Shown here in pieces: positions 50,889-62,349 of a DNA stretch of 64,000 nt. A model generated the notes under the pieces. The model had not been told where the DNA came from and did no database searches. It saw only the letters and a program-made list of their open reading frames with translations. The stretch is from Ciona savignyi (Eukaryota > Chordata > Ascidiacea > Phlebobranchia > Cionidae): positions 687,142 to 751,141 of the forward strand of contig CH003381.1 in NCBI GenBank assembly GCA_000149265.1. The letters are read 5' to 3'. The position numbers were made by a program, and so were the translations under genes. Numbering within the stretch: position 1 is the first letter of the stretch; each line of letters opens with the position of its first letter.

Positions 50889-52214
50889 ATCGTCGCCTTT
50901 ATTGTATATATTTATATCGATCACGAGGGGATAATATCGCTATAGTATTCCCCTTTTCCCACCATTTCACCAAAATATAAAACGCATGTTTTTTACCGCC
51001 TGCTCATTTTCGTGTGGGTATCGGTTCTTTGATCGTTTTAGTTAGTATGCTCGGTTATTGTTAAGATGTATATGGCGTGCTTGGCCCCTGTTCAGTGAAG
51101 ATAAGGTAAATATTGTTTTTATTTCCTAAATTAGTAAATTTGTGATCATTCAATTGTACATATATTTTCCTTAGAAAAAAAACGTCATTTGCAAGACTTT
51201 TCGTTCCCGTCACCATTCACGTGTCAATTTCGAATAAATTGACGGAGAACTTCTCACAATAAAGGTGTTGGGAGCCAGCACCTCGTCGGTAAGTTACACA
51301 AACCACGGATTTGGTACAGTACCGAGTCTATCATGGGCTGGAAACTTGGCCCGTTTACCAATACATGATATTTGTTTATGTGACATCAAAGGTTTTAATA
51401 TATTACAGGTAATCTTAAGATTGTCAGACTGACATCAGTTGTAAAAACTATTCATCTACTGAGTTCAGTTTCGCTAATTGACTTGACCTATAGGTTATGT
51501 ATACGAGTTAATTCAATGACTCTTCTTATTTAAATATTTACAAACACAATATGTTGTTTACTTGTAACATTGTTTAACTTTTTACCGTGTCGAGTTTTAC
51601 ATAAATCGGCGACACTCACAACGCCCACTACCCGATCGCATTTCTGCTGAGAGACTTGCTTAACTTTCCGCATATCAAACTTATTTTATTGGTCGCTTAG
51701 CTCATTCAAAGAGAGCGTCAGCGAGCCTAGAAAGGTTGTTGGGTGGTGACTGGCTAATGGCTAGTCAGGAGTCGATTATTCTCCTCTTGGTGGATAGGGA
51801 AATTACATTAAAGTATTTATGTACAGCTATCGTCTGTCATCCTGTGCCATAGTTACATTGCCGAACATACAGCATATAGTGTATGTACATGATCAAACCT
51901 TTTCAAATATTTTAAATTAACCCATTCACCCAATACTGAATTCGGGCGAATGGGGCTCTCGGATCGGCTAAGGCTGGACTTGCGGAACTATGTAGAAAAG
52001 GGGCGACAGTGTTTCAAAGTCCACCTTCATTTCAACATACAGGACCAACTCTGAGTTAGTTTTAAACATTGGGTTGGAGTTAAGGTTCGTTTTCGGGTTG
52101 AGATTAGTGTTTGGGGTAGGGTGAAAATTAGTTTCTATAGTTTTAATCAGTTTCCCTCCTTCCCTCCGTCTCTTCTTCCCTCCATTTAGTGTTGCCCGTT
52201 ATTAGAGAAATATG

Positions 52215-52380
52215 TGGCGTCTTGCCAACTTTTTTGGTTGCTTGGAGCTCGTTGAGTGCCTATGTCTAGCACAAAATCTGGCCTTAAGTCCCTTAGTTAT
52301 TAAGACTCCGTCTAGGAAGGTTTCTTTATTGTGGTTTATAAACTGATACAATGAGACACATACAGTGTAACTGATTGATT
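52215..52380 (-). repeat. Unclassified dispersed repeat, copy 2
   Basis: Inverted relative to 41030-41215. No terminal repeats seen. Confidence 0.75.
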
Positions 52381-52382
52381 AG

Positions 52383-52534
52383 ACATGCCTTTGAGCCGCG
52401 TTTCAAACAGGCAAATATTTATTTGGACCCGTATACCAAAACGCGTTTCTAATAATCATTTAAAAATAAAATATGTCGACCGCGTTGCAGCCTATGCAGA
52501 GGAAATGATTGATAGAAGGAACAGAGACACAAAG
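52383..52534 (+). CDS. Hypothetical exon, unrecognised
   Basis: Acceptor-like ttgattag at 52382 and donor AAG/GTTTTT at 52535. The open frame includes MPLSRVSNRQIFIWTRIPKR and VDRVAAYAEEMIDRRNRDT. It ends in phase 0, matching the next candidate at 53191. No family recognised. Confidence 0.25.
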
Positions 52535-53190
52535 GTTTTTGGAACAGGCATACGGTTCTGCGTGCATTAATGACTTACCTAAACAATTTAACAAAACTTA
52601 ATATAATGTGCAAAAAGATAATACACAAGCTGCGAAATTACTACAGATATATATATTGAAAAGAGAGAGACGTTTGATATGTACAGCTTTATGCTATGAG
52701 TTGCCTTTGACAGCATTAATGGTAATTATTTAGTAACATTAAAAAAAAATTCAACATCCCAAAACTTTTACTCTTTTGGCATCTTATGCCCATTGAGTTA
52801 ACGCAGGTATAAGTCGCCGATGGATTTTCAGCGTATAAATCCGCCGATGTCTGATGAAAGTAGCCGGAGGCTGTACAAGACACAACGTATCCAGACATCC
52901 AGAATAGTTGTGTCTTCAAACGTACCAGAATCAAAATATACAGAATGAAATGCCTAATTTGTGATAGAGTTTAAAGTTGGTTACGAATGTAGGCTTATGT
53001 ACTTACCTTACAGTTGTATTTTAATTAGTGGGTGCTTTTACGAATGATTATATTCGCTTGTTATTGGCAATACCGAGAAACGACGCTCATAATAGACAGA
53101 TTTGATTGCCGCGAATGTGGTAACGTCACTAAAAATTGTAAAATCCATACACCCAGGTAGTTTACATTACACACTATCTTCGTTTTTCAG

Positions 53191-53388
53191 GTATTTTTTA
53201 GTAAACGCTTAATGCGCAGTAATTACGTTATTTGTCCTCAGCTGCCAAACATATATTCTTGTTTATTGTCCCTCTTAAACACTATTTATCCCTTTTATAT
53301 TGGGCTCTATGCCAATAGTATGAATGGAATCTATAGCCTCTACATGGGAAATCTATATGGCAAAGTCCCAATATTTAAGTCCGAAAAG
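53191..53388 (+). CDS. Hypothetical exon, unrecognised
   Basis: Acceptor cgtttttcag at about 53190 and donor AAG/GTAATG near 53388, open throughout in phase 0 (SNYVICPQLPNIYSCLLSLL, then GIYSLYMGNLYGKVPIF). Rich in tyrosine and leucine. No family recognised, and it is not needed for FUT8, whose start codon is downstream. Confidence 0.25.
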
Positions 53389-54094
53389 GTAATGTGACAG
53401 CACTTCGCGTTGTGGAAAAACTGTTCTTCCATAAGTTGCATTAATTAGAAAATGATGTTTTGCTTGCTAATGATGTTTTGCTTGCGCTGTCATTACGATT
53501 ATACCGCAACCTGAAACCCATCAGGTCGATAAACTACTGCGCGTGGTTTGGACATGAACAAAACAAACGTTCAGACGTGACTCTCTAGGTAGCTCGTGGC
53601 GATCTTGCGTCCTTTTCTTCCGATTCACCGAAATCGTTTTTATGCGCGTGGCACCGCGTTTTCATAAGCGTCTTGTTGTAGTGAGATCGCCAGTCTGATC
53701 GCTGTAGTAACAATATAGTGTGACAGGGGTATGAACGAGATCGGTAACATGCGACCAATAGTGTATGTGCGATACCAAAGGCATACTTACCCGAAAGAAA
53801 CCCGATAATATTAATAATCGGCAACTAAATTTATGTTAAAGGATATCGGTCAAGGCACTATAGGTACTGTAGAAATATTATTTGATAGGCTATTGTGAAT
53901 TAAATTCACAAATGATTGGATGAAATATTTAGATTTAGAAATAAAGTCTTTGCAAGTACATCCAAGAACAAAAGAAAAATATCTAATTCTTTAAAACTTC
54001 AACCTTTTTTGAGAAAGGCATGTTGCATTGTTTTTAGAACATAAAACGCATTATAAAGTGTTGGCAAATAAAACAATCTTTTGCAGTAAATATA

Positions 54095-57000
54095 ATGCTT
54101 CGTCGTGTGCCGAAAACAGTACTGATTGTGGTAATTGTATTATCTGTGATCCATATAATGACCTCTTGGATGTCATGGTAAGTGTTTACAAACATGTGTT
54201 TTTCAATCAGTACTGCATTTCAATATTTGTACAGCAGGAAAACCACAAAATATTCATCAATTGAGCATCATGTACTTCAAGTAAAGAAAATTGTTTCGGA
54301 GCTTCATAACCAGCAAATAGATAACAACAAGATTTTAAACTTAGCAGATGAGATGCGACGGTTAGTAATTGTTGTACCTGTGTTACATTCTAAGCGCATT
54401 ACTGTGAAATAATAATGTGATTTGTCTCTGTTTTAAGTTAGCCTGCAACAGTAAATAAGCTGTTTAACTTAAATAATTAATATTTTGACCAATTTTCGCT
54501 GGTTAATTATTGTGCAATACACCTGCATATTACGTTTCTTAAAAACAAAAGTTATGTAGGAAAAAAAATCCCAGAAATTAAAATTTTACTATTTTGTAAT
54601 TGTATACTTTACCCTTTTAAAGACATTTTTTTACAGCGGTAAATAAATAATATTCTATTGATACTGTAGATTAATAGTATAGGTATAGGTGGTATTTATA
54701 GTGAATGTGAAAATACGAAAGGGATATTATCTCCCGACAATATAACCAGACGTCAATCGCCCAGCTATTACAATATATTGTATATGATTGAAACAGTTGT
54801 TTGGTTAACACAACCCACTCATTTATCGGGTTAAGGCATGGCTGCTGAGTTCAGCACTCAAGAATAGAACTTTTTGGCAGAGGTTAGTTTCGAATCTACA
54901 AATTGCAGGACGCAAATTCTCTTACTGATTGAGCTAACGGGTCGGATTAACATGTCGCGGATTAGGTACAGTGGTCACTTTCTAATTTTATCTTAGAGAG
55001 TCACTGTCTATTTGCTGTTTATACAGGTACTTCGAAGACTAATTACTGTTAATTAAACAAACCAAATAACTTTTTTGTATTTAGAATGAGGCGAAACATT
55101 GAAATAAGCGCAACTACTACTGAAAGTGCAATTTCACATACTTCGAAGAAATTCGAACAAACACAAATTGTCAAAGGTAAATAAAACGTGGCAACTGGCA
55201 ATAATGTGCTTTACAACTATTTTATTAAATTTCCGTTTTGTCCATTTCTCCTTCTAACAAGGTCAGCGTAGTTTATGCCGGCTATTTTAAAATTGATATA
55301 CATAAAGAAAGAAGAAAATAATTGGCTGACTGTCTTTTTTCCTGTACCCCGAGGATACGGTTTAAAACCACTTACAGGGTTTAAATCCCAACACGTTAGA
55401 TAAATAGACTTGCTATCTAACCACACAGTCAATTAGTCAAGAGTTTCCGACTTAACTTGTTGTTCTTTCTACCGTACTTATGTGGTCTACATTTCATTCA
55501 GGGATTTCTAGGTCAATCCTAAATTATTATTTTGGAAATCGATTTAAGAATCGGTCGCGTTAAAAATTTGGTCATACGAACTGTACAAATATAGACTTAG
55601 GGCATTTTGGGGAAAAAACAACCTCTTTTGTTAAAAGATGATATGTGCATACGGTAGTTCAAGTATTTACCAAATTGAAATTTTTTAGTGTCATTGGCAA
55701 ACTACTTTATGATGAATGAAATGCTGACGACTTGCATTAAGCATTTACACATATGCAGATTTATTTAATATGTTTGATATTTATATTTAAGACACCGACA
55801 AGCATCTGGAAAACGCTCTCAATAATGATCCTGAAATTCGTGGAATATTGAATGATGCCATCGAATTACAATACACATTCAATGCCAAGTTTGCATTGTC
55901 AAAAAGAAACTCGAGCCTTGAAAATGTTAAATGGATGGTGGACCAACAAAAGTAAGTGTTCGTTAACGTTAGACATCGTATGATTTAAATTTCAACGTGC
56001 CAATTAATTCGATCACACATCATGTATAAATTTAAAGTAATGAGGTGTTCGTACAACTGTTTGGTTTTACAAATGCAGGGAAATTTTTAGAACGCCTAAT
56101 TAACAGTTTTGTACCTTATTTTATTTTTATATATTCACCCCCAAAACAACTTCAATTTATATTCTTTATTTTAAACTCCTGCTAATGACACGCTTTGCAG
56201 TGCAATTATAAACAACGTTAAAACGTTACTGCGAAAAAACGAGGTCTCACGGCAAAAAGCAGCTGGGCAGTTACAAGAGCTTGTTCAACGAAGAATACGA
56301 TACTTACAAGTAATTTAATCTAAACCTTGTAACGACATTGTGTCATATTTATTTAATCCAACGCAATTAGAAGCTTTTATTTTGTGCTAAGTTGATATAG
56401 AAGAAGGTAATATTCATTTCATTTGGGTTAGGGGCCTATCTGGCGGTATCCATATCATAATCAGCTTTACTTGTAACACGAAACGTCCAGGTTTTATATG
56501 AACGAAACCCGCTGCTACAGTAAAACCAAACACACGGCGGGTATTATTTGACAAATATATAACATTGTTATTAAATTTTCAATTGTTTTTCTTTTCTCAG
56601 AACCCCAAATCATGTGGTACAAGTCGAAAACTTTTTTGTTACATTCATAAAAATTGCGGGTTTGGCTGCCAACTCCACCATGTGAACTACTGTCTGATGA
56701 ATGCATACGGCACACGTCGAACGATGATACTGGTGTCCAAGGCATGGCAGTATAATCCTGGCGGTTGGGAACAAATATTTCAGCCATTGAGCGGCACATG
56801 CTTGCATGTCGGCATCCCAGCTATGCGAAGAGGTATACGTGTTTGGTGCTGTTTATACTGCTACCCTACATTCTCCCAAGCACTAAAAATGAATAGGCTC
56901 GAAACTGGTCGGTAGCTAGTTGATGGTGTCCTTACGTAAGACACTCAGCGGTCATTGCCTTAACTCATCAGTAGAACATAAGTTACACCAGAGCATGGCA

Positions 57001-59277
57001 AATAACACCACTGGCAGCTATACTATTGTGTAGTTTCAATCTTTTAAGTACTCGCATTAGCACTTAAAAATAATACTTCAGCAAAACTTTTGCATTTACC
57101 GCCCTTAAAACAACCTACATTTCTCCAGGTGCACTCGTATCTTCGGATGATTTAAATGTGATGCTGCCCCCAGTGGACAGATTACTCAAAGCACCTAAAT
57201 ATGTCCCACTGGCAATTCCTGAAGATTTAGCGCCCCAACTTACAGAGTTCCACGGCAGTCCAGGCGTTTGGTGGGTAGGACAATTCATAAGATATCTATT
57301 CCGGCCTCAACCTTGGCTGAGAGATGAACTCACGACTTATGAAACCAAAGTCAACTACTCTTCTCCAATTGTTGGGTAAGCATATTGTATGGGGGGAAAT
57401 GTGTCCTTACCGGCGTCATTAAATTTTGATGTACATAAGACATAAACATAGTTTCAGTAAGTTTTTGCTGGGTCAAGCGAGAACTCATTTGTCCGACTGA
57501 TTAGCATTGTGTGATAGTGCGTTCCTGATAACATAATTTCTGCAGGGTTCAAGTTCGACGATCAGATAAAATTGGCAAGGAAGCTTCATTCCACGGTATT
57601 GATGAATATATGAAGCATGTGGACTTGTGGTACGACAGATATGACCAACAGCAGAATCGAGACGGCTTGAAACCAGTCACAAGGAGAATATACCTTGCCA
57701 CAGACGACGCATCCGTCTTGCGCCAGGCCAAATCAAAGTACGGAATATTTCAATTATTTAGATAAGCCGTGTGATTGCAGGTATAAACAAGTATAGCATT
57801 TTTTTTAATGTGCCATTATCGTAAAATTTAGAGCTATAAAATACTAAAACAAAGTTTAACGCTGAGCTGTTGGGTTTACGTTATAACAATAAACTCGGTG
57901 GTATAGGTAATATTATGCTCACAGGCAAATAATGTAGTAACAAATGTCTCAATAAGAGAACAGATTAAAATAAATAAATGTAAAGTGTATACCCTAACGC
58001 GATCCATATAAATGGTCAAAGCATCTTGCACAACATATTCGTTGTGACGGTATTTCAACATGTGATAAACAAAATTTAAAACTTTCGTAATGTTATAAAA
58101 CTTCGCACTGGGAATATAATCATATTCTTTACATTTTGACATTACCAGGTTTCCCAATTATGAGTTTACCAATTTTGAGGCCTTTGCAAAGACGGCTGGT
58201 TCGTTGTTAAGCAGATATTCAACCGCCAGCTTGCGTGGAGTAGTAGCAGATATATACTTGTTATCAAAGTGTAGTTACCTTGTGTGCACCTTTTCGTCAC
58301 AGGTATGTTCATAAGTAACAAATGGATGATATATGACAACCGTATTGTTCCTTAAACAAAAACTAAATTTTATGCCCGACAGTCTGGTGGATTAGTACAA
58401 CCACTTTCAACCGATATTGCAGGTTTAGAAGTGGTCGTTAGCTAGTCGGTGGTGTCCTTGGGCAAGGCACTTAGCAAACGTTGTCTAAACTCAGTGGATT
58501 AATACGTTTTAGCAAATTGAAGGAAAGTCTTAAGCATACAAATCAAAATGCAATAGCTCTGGTTACCTGACTGTGGGCGCGAGGTGATCTGACGATTACC
58601 TGTGTGTTAACGCCCCTTGCGTTTTTCCATTCACGTGGATAAACATGAATATCTTATCCTATACTATTCTATATTGCTGGATAGATTAATTAGGGTAAAT
58701 TACTTCCGTTCATGTCGTTAATTCTATGCGCGGTTGTCACCATTGGAAAGGCACGACGTTTACCTAGACCCAGTGGAAAAATTAAATATTAAATACAATT
58801 CCGCTCAACTGACTAAAGTATATTATATTCAAAGTCGGAGAGTTATCATAAACCTCGAATCCACTCATTTACTCCCAGCAGTTGTCGTTGCCTATATATA
58901 TATAATTAATAAATATTACAAATTTAAAAGTTTTACAGGTTTGTCGTGTGGCTTACGAACTGATGCAAACTTTACACCCGGATGCTTCCAGAAAGTTCCA
59001 CTCACTTGATGACGTTTATTACTACGGTGGGCAGACCGCCCACGAGCAAGTTGCTGTGCTTGATCATGAACCTCGACCTGGTACTCAGGAAATCCAACTT
59101 AAAGTTGGGGACGTTGTCGTGCTTTCAGGAAACCATTGGGACGGGTTTTCCAAAGGTAAAAACATAAGAACCAAGAAAACAGGGCTATATCCATCATACA
59201 AAGTCCAAGACAAAGTTCCCGTTCTAAATTACCCAACGTATCCGGAAGCAAATAACCTCAACCAAACTGGCAGTTAG
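54095..59277 (+). CDS. FUT8: Alpha-(1,6)-fucosyltransferase (FUT8)
   Basis: Ten exons: 54095-54177, 54238-54360, 55085-55176, 55792-55951, 56201-56309, 56601-56832, 57129-57375, 57546-57737, 58149-58302, 58939-59277. All phases close, giving 576 residues (human 575). Residues 6-25 form the signal anchor ([20 protein letters not shown]), followed by a coiled-coil stem (to [13 protein letters not shown]), the GT23 catalytic domain and a C-terminal SH3 domain ([17 protein letters not shown]). Catalytic and donor-site residues are kept: VRRSDK (R353, R354), K357 and E361 (human K369 and E373), [14 protein letters not shown] and CTFSSQ. Human H363 is glutamine here (VQVRR). The enzyme adds core fucose to the innermost GlcNAc of N-glycans in the Golgi. 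An acceptor-like ttttgcag lies nine bases before the ATG. Confidence 0.95.
54740..54950 (-). repeat. Degraded SINE-like repeat
   Basis: Diverged antisense copy (cgtcaatcgcccagctatta, gtatatgattgaaacag, ctcatttatcgggttaaggc, gattgagctaacgggtcgga). It lies in FUT8 intron 2. Confidence 0.5.
56890..56980 (+). repeat. SINE fragment
   Basis: Motifs ctcgaaactggtcggtagct and ggtcattgccttaactcat only. It lies in FUT8 intron 6. Confidence 0.55.
58378..58675 (+). repeat. SINE-like repeat, near full length
   Basis: Sense copy with ccgacagtctggtggatta, ggtcgttagctagtcggtgg, ccttgggcaaggcacttagc, gcgcgaggtgatctgacgat, ttccattcacgtggataaac and a tail atatcttatcctatac. It lies in FUT8 intron 9. Confidence 0.88.
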
Positions 59278-60422
59278 GGAGGACAACTTATTGACTTACT
59301 AGTCTATGCACAAATTATTCCACTGCCGCGACTGAAGCTTCGTGATTGGCTCGCCGAAACTTGAAACTTGGGAAGCACCATGGCAATTATGTTTATACAG
59401 CTTCATACACATATCTTTTAAGCTACCGTGGTGAAGTGTCATCTTTTTTCCATATTACCATAAAAACACTGGCCATGCCATATCTGATAACCGTTGGCCG
59501 GAATTGCGAAGGACAATACCTTTTAATATTTTTTTATTTTTAGGTTTGCAATCGATAAGTCATGTTAAATCAAACATCATATAAATTGTGTCGGGATAGA
59601 AAACATGTGCTTGGGACTTAGAAGCGGATGGAAAATAGTGAAATCACAAGATTAGCACTCACACACTTTTGCGTGTATGTATATAAAGAGCTAATTTGGC
59701 GATTTCAGCCATATAACCCTAATGCTCTTTACGCATTTAATCTGGGTTCTTACTAGACCAGGCCATAGTAAATATATTTTTGACCAAGTAATATATGTAT
59801 AGCGGGTAGTAAGTACTACACAGTTGCTAGTGCAATACACAGTCTATTTGTTTTCATTTTTGGTCAGTAATTCTTCGCCTAACTATAGCCCATTGCTGAA
59901 ATGATCTCATTAATACTGTGAAATAGAAAGTTAAATACGGCTTTTACGCAATTGTGATGCAATAAAGTGCAAACTTACTTAAAGGGGAACTGAAGTCGAT
60001 TTTAAGAATATCTTAATAAATGGAAAAAAATACGCGGATTTCAAAAATCAAATCAGTTTCTTCCAATATTTTTTTGTTAAAAATTTATGAGCAGATATGT
60101 ATTTCATTTTATGTTAGGGGATTTCCCGTATTACGTCATTGACGTTGTTGAGATTTCGTGCCTATATGCGTTGTATACAATCATGTGTCAGTTAGGAGGT
60201 AAATTAACAACAGAGGCGCCTGCAGGAGCGTGATATTTTCGTTTTTTTATGAAGACTTAGCATAACACTTGTCATATAGCCTAACTGAACCAATGTACGC
60301 GCGTGACAGCTTACCTTAGGCGGTCATTCAGGCCTGCACGGTCCTGGACCTAAGCTGAATTCTGAGGTATACAGGTCTCGTATTTAAATGACTTTAGAAC
60401 AATAAGTCTTAGCAATTTATAT
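59278..60422. other. Intergenic, FUT8 to LTR element
   Basis: No gene seen. At about 59980 a ttaaaggggaactgaagtcg-like start resembles the ends of short DNA transposons, but no matching right end was found. Confidence 0.4.
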
Positions 60423-60651
60423 TGTAACGAATCGACTCGGTAGGGTTCGATAACCTCTTTACTCGACCGTGTATTCTAACTGCCCTCATCAAAATTGGCA
60501 ACATGGGAAAAACAAGGAAAACACGTAATCAACCAAATAAATCAATCACAAAGCGCCAACAAAACGGAAAACTAAAAAGAGAACAACATCACAAATAAAT
60601 AGAATTAAAGAAAAAGGCACGGAGGGTGATACGTAAACTCCATACGCCACA
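60423..60651 (-). repeat. 3' LTR of the Gypsy-type element
   Basis: 229 bp, aligning to 61806-62039 with a few short indels and substitutions. Confidence 0.92.
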
Positions 60652-60670
60652 CAACCCCCTTCCCAAAACA
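60652..60670 (-). other. Polypurine tract of the LTR element
   Basis: On the minus strand, GGGAAGGGGGTTG lies directly upstream of the 3' LTR, the expected place for plus-strand priming. Confidence 0.7.
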
Positions 60671-60794
60671 AAATTTTCGCCCTCGAAAATAATATTGCGG
60701 TAAAAAAATGCTCCCAAATATGCAGGTACATTCTAGTCCGGCCATACCGAAAACACGTAGGATTGGACTTTCCAGTCCTTCTTACATTTTGTTT

Positions 60795-61778
60795 TTACCG
60801 GTCGCAAGATTGGGCACCAGCACGTAACAAGATTCTCGATGTAAGCGAACCCATCCTTCCACAATACATATAGTCCTTCAATGGTACGACTGACGACGAC
60901 CACAGGCCTGCACTAACTTCAGCTACGCCCTCCTGCAGCATTCGCTTAAATCCACTTTCGGCAAGGCTCCGATGTTCCAAACCTATACCACGTTGGACCT
61001 GACGAATAGGTCTGGCGTCTTCAGTGTCGCCTTGATTTTTAATTATAGACGTTTGTCCCAAATCATGCGGTCCGCAACTTTGGAGCGATTGTTCGTGGTC
61101 GGTTTGAAGTGCCGTATATGTCGGCTCACCGACACATTCTTTTGCCAACTGCAGTTCGGCCCCTTCGTCGAGAAGCGACACTGCGGCCCCGCAATCAATC
61201 ATAAGGTTACCCGGTTTCTCCCCCACGTCACACTGCAACGTCAATCCCCTTACGACTGAGTTTTCTTCAGCCATATTATCGCTCACATCGGTCGCATCGG
61301 TGTTTAACCGACTCTTCTCGGCAGAGTTTCTAAATCTTTCACTGCAGTGTGCTTCTCCGTGGCCGTAGCGCGCACAATAATTACCAGCGCTTCGTTGCCC
61401 CTCGTTTCTCACCTCAGTTCTATGTTCCTGCTCCGTTCTCCTTGCGTACCGGTATATCCGATCAAAACTACCGACCAAAGCATCATAGTTGTATCGCAGT
61501 AATGGTTCAAGACTGGCTTGAATGTCCAAGGCGTAGTTCGTTAAGGCGGCCGCTAATTGCAGTCCACTCTCCTTTTGATCCCATTGCTTTAGTTCTGCCA
61601 CGTTGTTAAAACGTTGCCGAAATTGCCACCAATCTTCTTCGCCATTGAACGTTTCGTCATAAGATATAGCATTCGCTTCAACAATCTTCTCGTTTAACTG
61701 CTCTATTTTTGCCATTAACGCCGCGACTTGTCGGGCTAACAATTCTGTATTCTCTTCAGTCATCATTTTTTTAAGCAA
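60795..61778 (-). CDS. Gag-protease-partial RT remnant ORF of the LTR element
   Basis: 327 residues in one open frame. Residues about 1-110 are Gag-like (DWWQFRQRFNNVAELK, LEPLLRYNYDALVGSFDRIY). A zinc-knuckle-like C-x4-H-x4-C follows (CARYGHGEAHC), but the expected first cysteine three residues earlier is glycine. A retropepsin-like segment follows (MIDCGAAVSLLD), where the usual threonine or serine after the catalytic aspartate is cysteine. The end (DARPIRQVQRG, FKRMLQEGVAEVSAG, SSVVPLKD) matches the start of a Ty3/Gypsy reverse transcriptase and then stops. The frame was preserved across the deletion of the RT core onward. It is unlikely to be enzymatically active. Confidence 0.85.
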   Translation of the reverse strand: MLKKMMTEENTELLARQVAALMAKIEQLNEKIVEANAISYDETFNGEEDWWQFRQRFNNVAELKQWDQKESGLQLAAALTNYALDIQASLEPLLRYNYDALVGSFDRIYRYARRTEQEHRTEVRNEGQRSAGNYCARYGHGEAHCSERFRNSAEKSRLNTDATDVSDNMAEENSVVRGLTLQCDVGEKPGNLMIDCGAAVSLLDEGAELQLAKECVGEPTYTALQTDHEQSLQSCGPHDLGQTSIIKNQGDTEDARPIRQVQRGIGLEHRSLAESGFKRMLQEGVAEVSAGLWSSSVVPLKDYMYCGRMGSLTSRILLRAGAQSCDR

Positions 61779-61779
61779 T

Positions 61780-61803
61780 ACATAGGTCCTGGCAGGATCG
61801 CCA
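61780..61803 (-). other. Primer binding site of the LTR element
   Basis: On the minus strand, TGGCGATCCTGCCAGG starts two to three bases after the 5' LTR. The TGG start pairs with a tRNA CCA end. The TGGCGA start is like that of Gypsy elements primed by tRNA-Arg, but the tRNA is not identified here. Confidence 0.6.
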
Positions 61804-61805
61804 AT

Positions 61806-62039
61806 TGTAACGAATCGACTCGGTAGGGTTCGATAACCTCTTTACTCGACCGTGTATTCTTTCTAACTGCCCTCATCAAAATTGGCAACATGGGAAAAAC
61901 AAGGAAAACACGTAACCAACCAAATAAACCAATCACAAAGCGCCAACAAAACGGGAAACTAAAAAGAGAACAACGTCACAAAATAAATAGAATTAAAGAA
62001 AAAGGCACGGAGGGTGATACGTAAACTCCATACGCCACA
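61806..62039 (-). repeat. 5' LTR of the Gypsy-type element
   Basis: 234 bp partner of 60423-60651. Confidence 0.92.
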
Positions 62040-62349
62040 ATATCATAAATCATACTAGAGAGTGTCAACTACGTGTTTAACCATCACTATTTGTAAAACA
62101 CATGTCATATGCCATATATTCATGCTACAGGGTCCCTAACCACAATTTGTATTTCAAACACCAAGTATGTACTTTGTTTTTGCAAGCATAAACGCATGGG
62201 TCCCATAGTTATTAGACCAAACTTCTTTTCCATGTGTAGTCGAGAAAAAAATAAACATCTTAAATTTACGAACATTTCACCACAAATGTTTTAAATTAAA
62301 GCTTGTTTTCAAGCGTGGTGGTAAAATAAAGCTAAATTTCCAAAATAGC

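Larger units (their letters stand above)
49957..54094. other. Hexokinase to FUT8 interval, largely unassigned
   Basis: It contains a GC-rich inverted pair gccgcgg and ccgcggc at about 50643-50667, a few splice-flanked open frames given separately, a G-rich stretch at 52055-52145 resembling the core of the TIR elements at 33458 and 49407, and the dispersed repeat 52215-52380. The 5' UTR and promoter of FUT8 must lie at its right end. Confidence 0.45.
60423..62039 (-). mobile_element. Ty3/Gypsy-type LTR retrotransposon, internally deleted
   Basis: Two direct repeats (60423-60651 and 61806-62039) begin TGTAACGAATCG and end CGCCACA, so each has TG...CA ends. The 4-bp flank atat is duplicated (60419-60422, 62040-62043). 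On the minus strand a primer-binding-like TGGCGATCCTGCC follows the 5' LTR by two to three bases, and a purine tract GGGAAGGGGG precedes the 3' LTR. The interior is only 1.15 kb and encodes one frame (60795-61778). Most of reverse transcriptase, RNase H and integrase are missing, so it cannot move on its own. The LTRs are very similar but not identical. Confidence 0.93.

Noticed and set aside
54028-54264. Cysteine-rich frame overlapping the FUT8 start ([21 protein letters not shown])
   Set aside because: A different frame of the same bases encodes the expected type II membrane anchor that splices in phase to the FUT8 stem, so the cysteine-rich reading is a shadow.
61349-61609. Plus-strand frames across the LTR element (60972-61259, 61349-61609)
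   Set aside because: They are antisense shadows of the Gag-protease frame.
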